Below are positions 8,201-17,421 of a stretch of 62,862 nt of DNA, in pieces. Where the stretch lies: the NCBI GenBank assembly GCA_900319865.1, contig ONQD01000012.1, positions 1 through 62,862 on the forward strand, read 5' to 3'. The number at the start of each line of letters is the position of its first letter. The first letter of the stretch is position 1. A model generated the notes under the pieces. It was not told where the DNA came from, searched no databases, and saw only the letters and a list, made by a program, of their open reading frames with translations. Made by a program: the position numbers and the translations under genes. This stretch comes from an uncultured Bacteroidales bacterium. GTDB taxonomy: Bacteria; Bacteroidota; Bacteroidia; Bacteroidales; P3.

Positions 8201-10273
8201 AGACAACTCGACCGATTCGTTGGTCACATTCTCCAGCATAACAACCGGAGGCTGACAAAGAACAGAATCCACGCACTCAGAGAATGAGACATTGGGGCGG
8301 AATGAACGTGGATAGAAGTCGAAAGAGGGAAGGTTATAGCGATTAAATTGCAGAGCAGTGCCTGAAGTGGCAGAATTGATGGTGCGCATCGAAGATGTCA
8401 AGCTTGCCGCAATACTGCAGCTGCTACCATCTTGATAGGTAGCCACGGGTTGAAGAAGAATGATGGTTAAAACGAGATTGTTGACCCCATCCCATAAATA
8501 GGGGCTGTCGAACATGTATTCGGTGGGGCCTCCTATTCCTACCGGAAGTTCGCCTTGGTGGACAAGGACAAGATTGTCCATGATAGGCTCATCGGTCATA
8601 TAAGATGTATTTGTTGTTTGATTTAGAAATATATAAAGCAGCTTTCTATACCGTCCATTCGGGGACCAAGTCAGGTTGATGCTACGAAGAGGACCGGCAA
8701 CAAGTCCCATGGTGGACAATTCGTCAGCGGTATAAATAGATTGGATAACATTGTTGGTATAGGCCTGTTGAATCAGGCTATTATATATCCCACCACCACC
8801 GGAGGAGTCGCACGTGATTCGGTTGCAGATTGTAGAGAAGTGGATAGAGTCGAACAGGCCATAATCGAGACTGTCGCAATAGGAACGGATTTTAAGCCAG
8901 TAGCCAGAAATGCTATAGAGTCCAGAAATGGTGACAGGGCTATGGGTGGCGGTAATTGTTATGGCGGAATCTCCCCCCTCGGGCTGGACGACGATTTCGT
9001 AGTATGAAGGCACGGGCAGAGTGTCAGGCGGATTGTCCCATGCCACGATTATGGAACTGGTGGACACGGCCTCCAAATGCAAATTCAGTACACGAGGGCA
9101 CAAACTCTTCTTTCTCAGCCTCACATTGTCTATATAAAGATTGGGGGGTAACGGAAATACTGTCCGGAATGCAATAAAATGCCTGTCATCTACCGACATC
9201 ATTGGTACAACAACTTCATGAATGGATTCTGAGTTCTCATTGATTGTAGTAAGCAGAACGAATGAATCGGTATCGACAGGGGATTCCATCAGTCCTATCT
9301 GCACACCATTTACTGCTAAATCCAATAAATCGAAGACAAGCTCAACGCTATCCATCGACCCCATATATTCAGGCATGACAAGATAGTTTACTTCATCGGG
9401 ATAATTACATGAGAATACCATACCCTTGGAATTACTGATGGGGAGATAGATAGGTTTAGGATAGTTTCGATTTTCTGAGTTGATGCGTGTCCAGCACGAA
9501 TCGATGCTTCCCGAACCATCCAATTGGGCGTTTTCGAAATCATAGACATAGGACAAATCCTCTTCGGTAATCACTCCACATTTGGTACGGAGAGGGACTG
9601 ACAGCCGACAGCAGAAGAAGGGAGTATCGATTACGGCCTCAACTTCGATATTGTGGATTTCGCCAGGGCTTAATGCAGTAATACGATAACTGTTTCCTAC
9701 AACACTGATGGGTGCCCGGGAGTCCACCCTCAAGCGGAAATGACTGGTGGTGTCGGGGGCATCCCAATGTGCAATAGCCGTAAAACTAGTGATACTGTCG
9801 AACCAAATAGCTGTAGGCTTGTTGTGACATGAGGTATTGCAAAAATCTGACGAAAGACAATGGAACGAAAGGACAAATCCGCTGGCATTAACCGAATTGT
9901 CCGACTCAAAGTGGATTTCAACAAAACCGTTGACTGCTATATACTGAATCTGGCGTCTGCCGGATACCGGTCCAACCACTATCTGACCCAAAGAATTGCG
10001 GATAGTGAGCTTGTCGCAACAGGATTCGGTATTGATGTTTCCTGAAAGAACAATTGCCGACCCATCAGTGGTCTCGAGAATCACCGACCCCCGGAAGCCG
10101 TCGGAATAGTTGTCTGCCAACCCGCCATCATCAAAAACAGTGCCCGTCGAAAATGCTGATAATTCCCTTCTAACCGTTGTATTGTTGGCCATCTGAACAT
10201 TCTGGCCCCGTAACTCCAATCCCGTCAGGACAAGAGATACAAGAATCAAAATCTTATATACTTTGGCAAACAT
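5300..10273 (-). CDS. Giant secreted adhesin-like protein with CHU_C (gliding motility-associated) C-terminal domain
   Basis: A 1657-residue exported protein with a signal peptide ending near LELRGQ. The first ~140 residues form a CUB-like beta domain with a Cys pair (ESCCDKL). Then come a fibronectin-III-like domain (about 150-235), a jelly-roll/anchor-J-like domain (about 240-400), further fibronectin-III-like domains (about 400-480 and 690-775), a second jelly-roll-like part and a PKD-like domain with the RFDDG signature. After these are three repeats of about 65 residues, each with GCDSxxxLxLxx. The last ~85 residues (IYFPNVFTPG, then FELWIYDRRG and WDGTYNG) are the CHU_C domain used for type IX secretion and surface attachment. 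Its probable job is cell-surface binding; no catalytic domain is visible. It lies downstream of a small outer-membrane barrel gene. Confidence 0.9.
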   Translation of the reverse strand: MFAKVYKILILVSLVLTGLELRGQNVQMANNTTVRRELSAFSTGTVFDDGGLADNYSDGFRGSVILETTDGSAIVLSGNINTESCCDKLTIRNSLGQIVVGPVSGRRQIQYIAVNGFVEIHFESDNSVNASGFVLSFHCLSSDFCNTSCHNKPTAIWFDSITSFTAIAHWDAPDTTSHFRLRVDSRAPISVVGNSYRITALSPGEIHNIEVEAVIDTPFFCCRLSVPLRTKCGVITEEDLSYVYDFENAQLDGSGSIDSCWTRINSENRNYPKPIYLPISNSKGMVFSCNYPDEVNYLVMPEYMGSMDSVELVFDLLDLAVNGVQIGLMESPVDTDSFVLLTTINENSESIHEVVVPMMSVDDRHFIAFRTVFPLPPNLYIDNVRLRKKSLCPRVLNLHLEAVSTSSIIVAWDNPPDTLPVPSYYEIVVQPEGGDSAITITATHSPVTISGLYSISGYWLKIRSYCDSLDYGLFDSIHFSTICNRITCDSSGGGGIYNSLIQQAYTNNVIQSIYTADELSTMGLVAGPLRSINLTWSPNGRYRKLLYIFLNQTTNTSYMTDEPIMDNLVLVHQGELPVGIGGPTEYMFDSPYLWDGVNNLVLTIILLQPVATYQDGSSCSIAASLTSSMRTINSATSGTALQFNRYNLPSFDFYPRSFRPNVSFSECVDSVLCQPPVVMLENVTNESVELSWLPGSDETAWRVSYRMQGETSWTVVNDRYLSRYITISGLRPAQKYEFKVTALCESSESYACTSARTRCNETIGFEYDNLNAPYVTCRYGSSTDSSLGIIDFGPFDAKSRHTVHTTIHELDSITGNRLHVIPDGYCSSVRLGNKLVGAQWESITYSYTVDTTVSDLMLLKYAAVMQNPGHDPDAQPRFTFRVTDSDGRTISTCYNADFVASSSLGWNESSFRGGQALWKDWTTVGVDLTPLHGQTIQIEFRTYDCKEGGHFAYAYFVLDLTMKTLTSTSCNTIENTFIAPQGFNYRWYTEDNPNRILSVTNSLHVNASGVYCCRLSFIGQPDDDDHNDCSFVLKAVAGIRIPYARFGSRQIDTNDCLPTQVQMLNRSIITSDSAHLDSVGNSCETYLWRFDDGTTSTLVNPIHVFSPGTHLVSLYAMLADGSCIDSCHQLINAFSYCNRDTLHYNLCPDDTLKICGLTITSGGEYQLDSIVDGQKWLIHVIVHARQNTSYTFPVTSCSKYYWPLNGQTYYTSGTYTHTITNHYGCDSVVTLNLHFEPVFDTLITDTLCLSSVSGGYHWRDTVFYGITQDTVCYYTTLDPSGCDSLFRISLHINPTYDLVVYDTLNCTDTLFIGPDSLTQSGTYRYHFTSVHGCDSIVLLHLFVRDHVLISKRDTLCGDDTILWRNLLITEAGFYSDSIPGRGAVPDSVFVIRVAQVYHFGVSIDMEGFCEDPPYYILKSNTSAPYTRWYSSATNDGLSGHENDSIVRLLSLGQTCILVADHGSHLPCPSYDTVNLTVIDNVKAVISTSPSVITSDQHNLTALSRSKGRISSHQWFVWYNNELVSDEVRQTVLQLDVPYDVDSIGLDLAVSSDYCADTAHVNIAVFKDAIYFPNVFTPGQSTNNLFRAYGNEITSFELWIYDRRGTLVFHTSDIQTPWDGTYNGLPCQQGSYAYKCRYSVAANPDQYQNTVGTVTLLH

Positions 10274-10366
10274 GACTACACAACGTTAGTGGCAGATACT
10301 CATTTGATTATATTATAATATTTTTTAGACTATTCAGTCATTCTAGTATTATTGGTTCATTTTGTA

Positions 10367-10404
10367 TGATTCATCTGTATCGTTCGTCGACAACAGATGA
10401 ATCA
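10367..10404 (-). other. Perfect 12-bp inverted repeat between the barrel gene and the CHU_C gene
   Basis: Positions 10367-10378 pair with 10393-10404 around a 14-nt loop. The hairpin starts 4 bp after the barrel-protein stop on the minus strand and has no T run after it. It is therefore more likely an mRNA-stabilising or attenuating hairpin than a full terminator. Confidence 0.6.
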
Positions 10405-10408
10405 GACA

Positions 10409-11143
10409 CTAAAAGGTATAGCAGAGTCCTACCGACACAAGACTGCCTTTCAGATGTTTGTACTCTAAGTCAAAACTCTTCTCAGTTGTACGGTAATCCT
10501 CAACAATACCATTACTGTATCCTTTCTCCTGGCCTTTCCCCACAATCGTGGTAACACGCCTATATGAAAGAGTGAGAATGTCCACATATATGTCCATGCT
10601 CCAGTGGGGTGTAAATGCATAGTTGAGCACTGGAACCATCTGGGCAGCAAAGATACGGGTGTTTGTAGGATAATTAATGGTCACATCCTCATAGAACGCA
10701 TCTGCAGTTCTCTCAACCCGTTCCTTCAAACCATGCCCTGATGCAAAACCCAGCGAGAACTCCAAATGGAAGGAGAGGTTGCCCACATTGGCAATCCTGG
10801 TACGCAAAAAGGCACTACCCGAAAAAGTCAAATTATCTTCGTTAATAATAGCTATTGTATCTTGACGATAGATAGATGGATTGTAAAAACCATTGTAGTA
10901 ATGGTAATTATCATAGCCAACCCCAAAACAGATTCCTGCACGCACAGCTTCGCTAAACGCGTAGCCAAGTTGGAGAGTGGCATCGGTTCTGAATCCCGAA
11001 GGCTGCGACACATCAAATCCCAGACTTCGGCTAAAATTCTTGTAATTATACCCCACATTGCCCGATAGAAACACCTGTGCCGACACACTGAAGGTCATCA
11101 CTACCAGCATAATCGCTACAAATAATTTCTTTTCTATCTTCAT
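10409..11143 (-). CDS. Small outer-membrane beta-barrel protein
   Basis: A 244-residue protein with a signal peptide (ending TFSVSAQ). Alternating hydrophobic residues follow in strand-length blocks (VGYNYKNF, TLQLGYAF, GICFGVGYD, FSLGFASGHG), and the last strand ends in an aromatic residue (GLCYTF), the usual signal for barrel assembly. The size suits an 8- to 10-stranded barrel. It does not show the sequence pattern I associate with PorP/SprF, although those are the usual partners of CHU_C proteins. It lies between the GH25-like gene (80 bp upstream) and the CHU_C gene (135 bp downstream), all on the minus strand, so the three may be one unit. An exact role cannot be read from the sequence. 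Confidence 0.8.
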   Translation of the reverse strand: MKIEKKLFVAIMLVVMTFSVSAQVFLSGNVGYNYKNFSRSLGFDVSQPSGFRTDATLQLGYAFSEAVRAGICFGVGYDNYHYYNGFYNPSIYRQDTIAIINEDNLTFSGSAFLRTRIANVGNLSFHLEFSLGFASGHGLKERVERTADAFYEDVTINYPTNTRIFAAQMVPVLNYAFTPHWSMDIYVDILTLSYRRVTTIVGKGQEKGYSNGIVEDYRTTEKSFDLEYKHLKGSLVSVGLCYTF

Positions 11144-11223
11144 ATTCTTTGGTGTATTGAACCATTGTTCGAGGTCAGTTACCCTGTGGAGGGTGGAACA
11201 ATTACAAGACTAGAAATGTATTA

Positions 11224-11868
11224 CTACTTCAATTTAATGTTGTTAAGTGAGTATGTGGGATGAAGTTTCAAACCAGGCACATATTCCATGATGCCAGCCA
11301 CCTTCTCCTTGCTGGTATACTGCCAGAAAGTGTAACGGGTGACAGGAAATTTGAGACCTTCATTCACAATAATCACATGATAGGAGGCGTAACGCTCAAG
11401 GTTGAAAAGTTTATAGTAGGTGTCAACGGTAGTCATAATAAGAGGCTTCACGCCATATTCTGATTCGAACAGGGCCAGGAGAGCGTCGATACGTTTAACG
11501 TTGAGGTCATAAGGGCCATCGGAAAAAACACACACTGCCGGTGCCAAATCCATGTGGAAACCCTTGACTGCGGCCTTGAAATTGTCGAACTGACCTTGGG
11601 CCGAATAGTGGCGGTCATAGCGATGCACACAACCAATAGGCATAGCCACCTTGTGGGCCTGCTCCATATTGATTCCACAGCGGGAGTCTATTATTGCGGC
11701 TCCAACCGAAGCCATGATAAATGCATAATCCAAGTCGTTTTCTTCCACCACCTTGGGCCAATCAATGGTACCTTGCGTTTGGGAAACTAATATACCCATC
11801 GGGGCAGTGGTTTGAGCGGCTGCAATAAAAGGCACAGCCAACAACAGAGTGAATAATATTTTACGCAT
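11224..11868 (-). CDS. Exported GH25 (lysozyme-fold) protein lacking the catalytic acids
   Basis: A 214-residue protein with a signal peptide (MRKILFTLLLAVPFIAAAQT). The ATG at 11868 is preferred to the in-frame GTG nine bases upstream because it gives a normal signal peptide. The GH25 framework is clear: GILVSQTQGTIDWPKV at the N-terminus, a YxxIM strand, a GVKPLIMTT block and TFWQYTS near the C-terminus. Active GH25 muramidases have GIDVS and a D-x-E pair at the end of a later strand. Here these read GILVS (Asp to Leu) and AVCVF (both acids lost). It is therefore probably a wall- or glycan-binding pseudoenzyme. It heads a minus-strand set with an outer-membrane barrel and a CHU_C giant. Confidence 0.8.
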   Translation of the reverse strand: MRKILFTLLLAVPFIAAAQTTAPMGILVSQTQGTIDWPKVVEENDLDYAFIMASVGAAIIDSRCGINMEQAHKVAMPIGCVHRYDRHYSAQGQFDNFKAAVKGFHMDLAPAVCVFSDGPYDLNVKRIDALLALFESEYGVKPLIMTTVDTYYKLFNLERYASYHVIIVNEGLKFPVTRYTFWQYTSKEKVAGIMEYVPGLKLHPTYSLNNIKLK

Positions 11869-11898
11869 AGTTGTCACTTTTTACAAATATTTAATTTG

Positions 11899-11906
11899 CA
11901 AATATA
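11899..11906 (-). promoter_or_regulatory. Bacteroidota-type -7 box upstream of the GH25-like gene
   Basis: On the minus strand the sequence reads TATATTTG, matching TAnnTTTG, about 30 bases before the ATG at 11868. No clear -33 box was identified. Confidence 0.6.
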
Positions 11907-12157
11907 CATATATTTTTCGAATTGATGACAAAGAATATGATATTTTTTCCTTTATTCTATGCACAAAGCAATATCTTTCAGCCAATTGTCGCAATAATCA
12001 ATTCTCGCATCACAGCAATTTCCAAACAACCTTTATGCCTCTTACTGGCACAAAGAATCCATTATTTTAAACCCTGAGTAGCTATTATTTCAGCACCCAG
12101 ACAACATTGTGTCGCCCCGACTCTACCACAACAGCATCCATTGGGCAGAATGGCGGA

Positions 12158-14356
<2,199 letters not shown>

Positions 14357-14407
14357 TCAAAATAGAAACTGCATCTAATTGGTCTTGAGCGGAATCATCT
14401 GCTCCGT

Positions 14408-15232
14408 TCAGTTGTGTACCTCATAGGTTCCTGCGAAGTTGAGCGAAACAGGACCGGTAAGGCGCACATCGGTGATAAGTTGCTGGCCATACTTATAGTC
14501 GACCCTGAAATCCCCGCCCTTTGTGCACACGCGGTTGAGTTTGGTAACTATGGCACTTGCCGTCACGCCAGTGCCGCAGGCCCAGGTCTCGTCCTCTACA
14601 CCCCTTTCGTAGGTCCGCACCATCAGCCTCCCGTCGTCCAGCTGATGAACAAAATTCACATTGGCGCCTTCCGGCCCCAGTTCCGGGAGGTGTCGGATGC
14701 GACGCCCCTCGTTCACAACATCATAGTGTTCTATGTCGTCCACCGTCTGCACATAGTGTGGCACTCCCGTATTGAGCAGCCACCCGTCCAACACATTTCG
14801 CACACCTTCGCACTCCACATCCCGCATACTCAACTGCACCTGTCCCGAGTTGCTGTCCTTGTCCCACTGCAAGATAACCGCATCGTGGGGACCGTCGGAA
14901 GCCAGAAAATGATACCAGGCCACAACTTCACCGTCACTTTGTCCACGCCCCTTTACGCCTTGCATCCATGCAAAAACTGCAATGCACCTCCCTCCGTTGC
15001 CGCACATGTCCGCCTCCCGTCCATCCGAGTTATAATAGTGCATCACAAAATCGTAGTCTTCCACTCCTCCCGACAATGTCATCAAACCATCTGCCCCAAC
15101 CCCTCGGCGCCGATGGCATATCTGTGCTATCAGCTCTTCAGTCAGGTCGAATGGTTGGTTACGGAGGTCAACAATTACAAAATCATTTGCCGCTCCATCG
15201 TATTTTTGGAATTCAAGTTGCTGCATATTCAT
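14408..15232 (-). CDS. dapF: Diaminopimelate epimerase
   Basis: Converts LL- to meso-diaminopimelate, the last step before lysine and the source of the peptidoglycan cross-linking residue. Both active-site cysteines are present: CGNGGRC near residue 76 and ACGTGVTAS near residue 220. The N-terminus FQKYDGAANDF matches the family start (usually K-x-H-G-x-G-N-D-F), with His replaced by Asp. ATG codons at 15232 and 15226 are both possible; the six-base difference is immaterial. About 274 residues, normal for the family. It lies between the antiporter gene (38 bp upstream) and ligA. Its link to wall synthesis does not by itself explain the neighbours. Confidence 0.96.
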   Translation of the reverse strand: MNMQQLEFQKYDGAANDFVIVDLRNQPFDLTEELIAQICHRRRGVGADGLMTLSGGVEDYDFVMHYYNSDGREADMCGNGGRCIAVFAWMQGVKGRGQSDGEVVAWYHFLASDGPHDAVILQWDKDSNSGQVQLSMRDVECEGVRNVLDGWLLNTGVPHYVQTVDDIEHYDVVNEGRRIRHLPELGPEGANVNFVHQLDDGRLMVRTYERGVEDETWACGTGVTASAIVTKLNRVCTKGGDFRVDYKYGQQLITDVRLTGPVSLNFAGTYEVHN

Positions 15233-15270
15233 AAGCAAAGTATACTGTTATTCTTTCCGTCCAATCGTTG

Positions 15271-16572
15271 TCACACACTTTCGGCCGGCACCGGGTCCTT
15301 CTCCTCTTCTCCCGACAGTATGTCTTCCGCGCCTTGCAGGACACCGGAGCCTTCTGTCAATTCTTCCGCCCCCTTGACGGTCTGCTTGCTGGTGAACAAC
15401 ACCAGTATCGAGCAGATAATTATGGAACAGAATATTATAGAATAAGTGACGTATTTGATTGTCACGGCACCGGGAATGACCGTATATCCCGCTGCATTAT
15501 TCACCTGCTCGGGCACCGATGCCAACACAGCCGACACCAACCCTTTGGGTATCATGATAGACACCGTGAGCCGGTCGACAGGGGTGTTGTTTTTGCCCAC
15601 AATGAGCACAAGGATAAAACGCACCACAAACAATGCCGCGGCTATGATGGCTCCATAGGCCAGGGCGGTGGTGTTGGTGAAAGGTATGCAGATGCCAATA
15701 TAGACAAAGAAGTAGGTTTTCAGTATGAACACAAACTCCTTGAAGAAACTCTTCTCTGTGCCCGCAAGCGGTGTCATGTCGTGCAGTTTCAGCTTTTTGA
15801 GAAACGACATCTCAAAATACTCCGGATTGCCCAGCACCAGGCCGAACGCCAATGCCGATATGGCTCCACTATATCCCAACGCCTCCGAAATGCCATAGAT
15901 GATGAATACGAATGCCGGAGTGAGGAACATGGAATTTTGCAGTTTGCGAACCCTCTCCATGAACGACGACCACACTATCCCAGCCACCAGTCCTATTATC
16001 AACGACATCAATATCGACGCAAACACCCTTCCAAGCATTGACCCAATGCTGACATTGCCCAGTTTATAACCCTCAATGAATGCAAGGGATATCACGATGC
16101 ACAACACGCCCGAAATAGCCGATTCCAGCACAAGCGTCACACGGGTCTTGTCGCTCACCTTCATCTGCCTCACCAACGGGATGACGATAGCGGCGGCGGT
16201 GCCTGCCACCATCCCGCCCAACAGCATGCAAGCCTTCAATTCGAGGTCGGTAAGATAGAAAGCGATAACTGTCACTGTAGCCATCGACAGCACAAACGAG
16301 AGAAAGGTCACCTGCACCACTCCCGTCCAGTAGCGCCGCACCACGTCCAGACGCATGTCGATGCCGCTGTCGAACAATATAAACAGCAATGTGAGCGATG
16401 CAAATACGGGTCCCACATCGTTGAGTTGCTCGGGCTTCACCCATCCCGACACCGGTCCCACCAGTATGCCAATCAGCATCAGCAACAGCACATCGGGAAT
16501 ACGCCGTTTGCTGAACCACGCATTGAACAGGTGGGCACAAAATATGAGCAGTCCAAGAAATATATAGGTCAT
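15271..16572 (-). CDS. Cation/proton antiporter of the CPA (NhaP-like) superfamily
   Basis: A 433-residue inner-membrane protein with about 12-13 hydrophobic spans (residues 3-400) and a charged tail (residues ~405-433, rich in Glu). It resembles Na+/H+ or K+/H+ exchangers: PDVLLLMLIGILVGP in the first spans, LFDSGIDM in the third, LLGGMVAGTAAAIVIPL and LVLESAISG in the core, and RFILVLIVG later. CPA members typically carry an ion-binding acidic residue in the E-S-x-x-x-D or N-D motif; here the motif reads ESAISG, so the second acid is replaced by Gly. The first Glu is kept. Substrate ions cannot be assigned. It lies between dnaX and dapF on the same strand. Confidence 0.85.
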   Translation of the reverse strand: MTYIFLGLLIFCAHLFNAWFSKRRIPDVLLLMLIGILVGPVSGWVKPEQLNDVGPVFASLTLLFILFDSGIDMRLDVVRRYWTGVVQVTFLSFVLSMATVTVIAFYLTDLELKACMLLGGMVAGTAAAIVIPLVRQMKVSDKTRVTLVLESAISGVLCIVISLAFIEGYKLGNVSIGSMLGRVFASILMSLIIGLVAGIVWSSFMERVRKLQNSMFLTPAFVFIIYGISEALGYSGAISALAFGLVLGNPEYFEMSFLKKLKLHDMTPLAGTEKSFFKEFVFILKTYFFVYIGICIPFTNTTALAYGAIIAAALFVVRFILVLIVGKNNTPVDRLTVSIMIPKGLVSAVLASVPEQVNNAAGYTVIPGAVTIKYVTYSIIFCSIIICSILVLFTSKQTVKGAEELTEGSGVLQGAEDILSGEEEKDPVPAESV

Positions 16573-16656
16573 AGACGGTGTTATTCTTTTGTTATCTTAT
16601 AGCCTTGCGGCAGTGTAGTTTACAGCTATAGCCCACAACAAGTCGATGCGACGGGG

Positions 16657-17352
16657 TCAGTAGTCGACATCGGGGAAAAGTACTCTGAAGTGTTCAAGTG
16701 CCGGGTTGGATTTCAACATAGTGTCGTACTTGTCGCGAGGATGGTATATCAATGCTTCGTGCTCCACTTGTTCAACCTCCACATGGCAGTTCAGCAGAGG
16801 CTGTCCCGAAACATTACGCAGGAATGTCAACATTTCTATCAGGTGGAGCTTTATTTCCGCCTCATAGAAACTGTTGTTCACCACCACGGCAAAGGTGTTG
16901 TCGCCCTGATAGCGAACAGCGCGGTTTTGCAGTGTCTCCCACAGGTCTGGATTATTCTCCTTCAAATGGTCCAGCAGTTGCGCCCATATCTTTTCCAAAC
17001 TCTCCTGGTTCATCTCCATTGCGGGCTTGGGTTCCTCTTTCTTGGCAGGCTTGTAGATGGGGTCTATTTTCAACGAAATGCCCGACACACGCCGCAGTCC
17101 GCCTTTTACCGCCTCGGCTGCCGTCAGCGATTGGGGCTGCTGCTGGGCTGGCATTCCTGTGTCTTGTTGCGGGGCAACCGCGGGTGCCTGTTCAGCCGCA
17201 TTGGCCGCAGGCTGCGGTTCTCTATCGACAGCCACAGGCTGTTGTGCCGATGCTACCGGTGGGGCTTGAGGATTGGGCGTAGGTGTCTGAGCGGGTGTCA
17301 CCGTTCCGGCCTGGGGTTGGGGTGCGGTAGGCTTGGGTGCCGCCTGAGGCAT
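16657..17352 (-). CDS. dnaX: C-terminal (tau-specific) part of DNA polymerase III gamma/tau, separated by an in-frame TAG
   Basis: This frame is exactly in phase with the upstream dnaX part: the TAG at 17422-17424 is followed by 254 sense codons in the same frame. The listed start is the first ATG (17352); the 23 codons before it are also open. Residues to about 110 form a Pro/Gln/Ala-rich linker. The last ~125 (starting MNQESLEKIWAQLL and ending HFRVLFPDVDY) form a compact alpha/beta domain of the kind found at the end of Bacteroidota DnaX, expected to contact polymerase or helicase. Without readthrough or internal initiation this part would not be joined to the ATPase. The antiporter gene follows after 84 bp. 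Confidence 0.85.
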   Translation of the reverse strand: MPQAAPKPTAPQPQAGTVTPAQTPTPNPQAPPVASAQQPVAVDREPQPAANAAEQAPAVAPQQDTGMPAQQQPQSLTAAEAVKGGLRRVSGISLKIDPIYKPAKKEEPKPAMEMNQESLEKIWAQLLDHLKENNPDLWETLQNRAVRYQGDNTFAVVVNNSFYEAEIKLHLIEMLTFLRNVSGQPLLNCHVEVEQVEHEALIYHPRDKYDTMLKSNPALEHFRVLFPDVDY

Positions 17353-17421
17353 AGCCGGGGCAGGCGCAGTGGGTTGCGCCGTGGGTTGTTTGCCGTGCTC
17401 CGCCTGAGGCGACCTTGCAAT

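Noticed and set aside
10409-11143. PorP/SprF family assignment for the barrel next to the CHU_C gene
   Set aside because: The context suggests it, but the protein is shorter than PorP/SprF (about 300 residues) and lacks the N-terminal sequence pattern I expect, so only a general barrel call is made.
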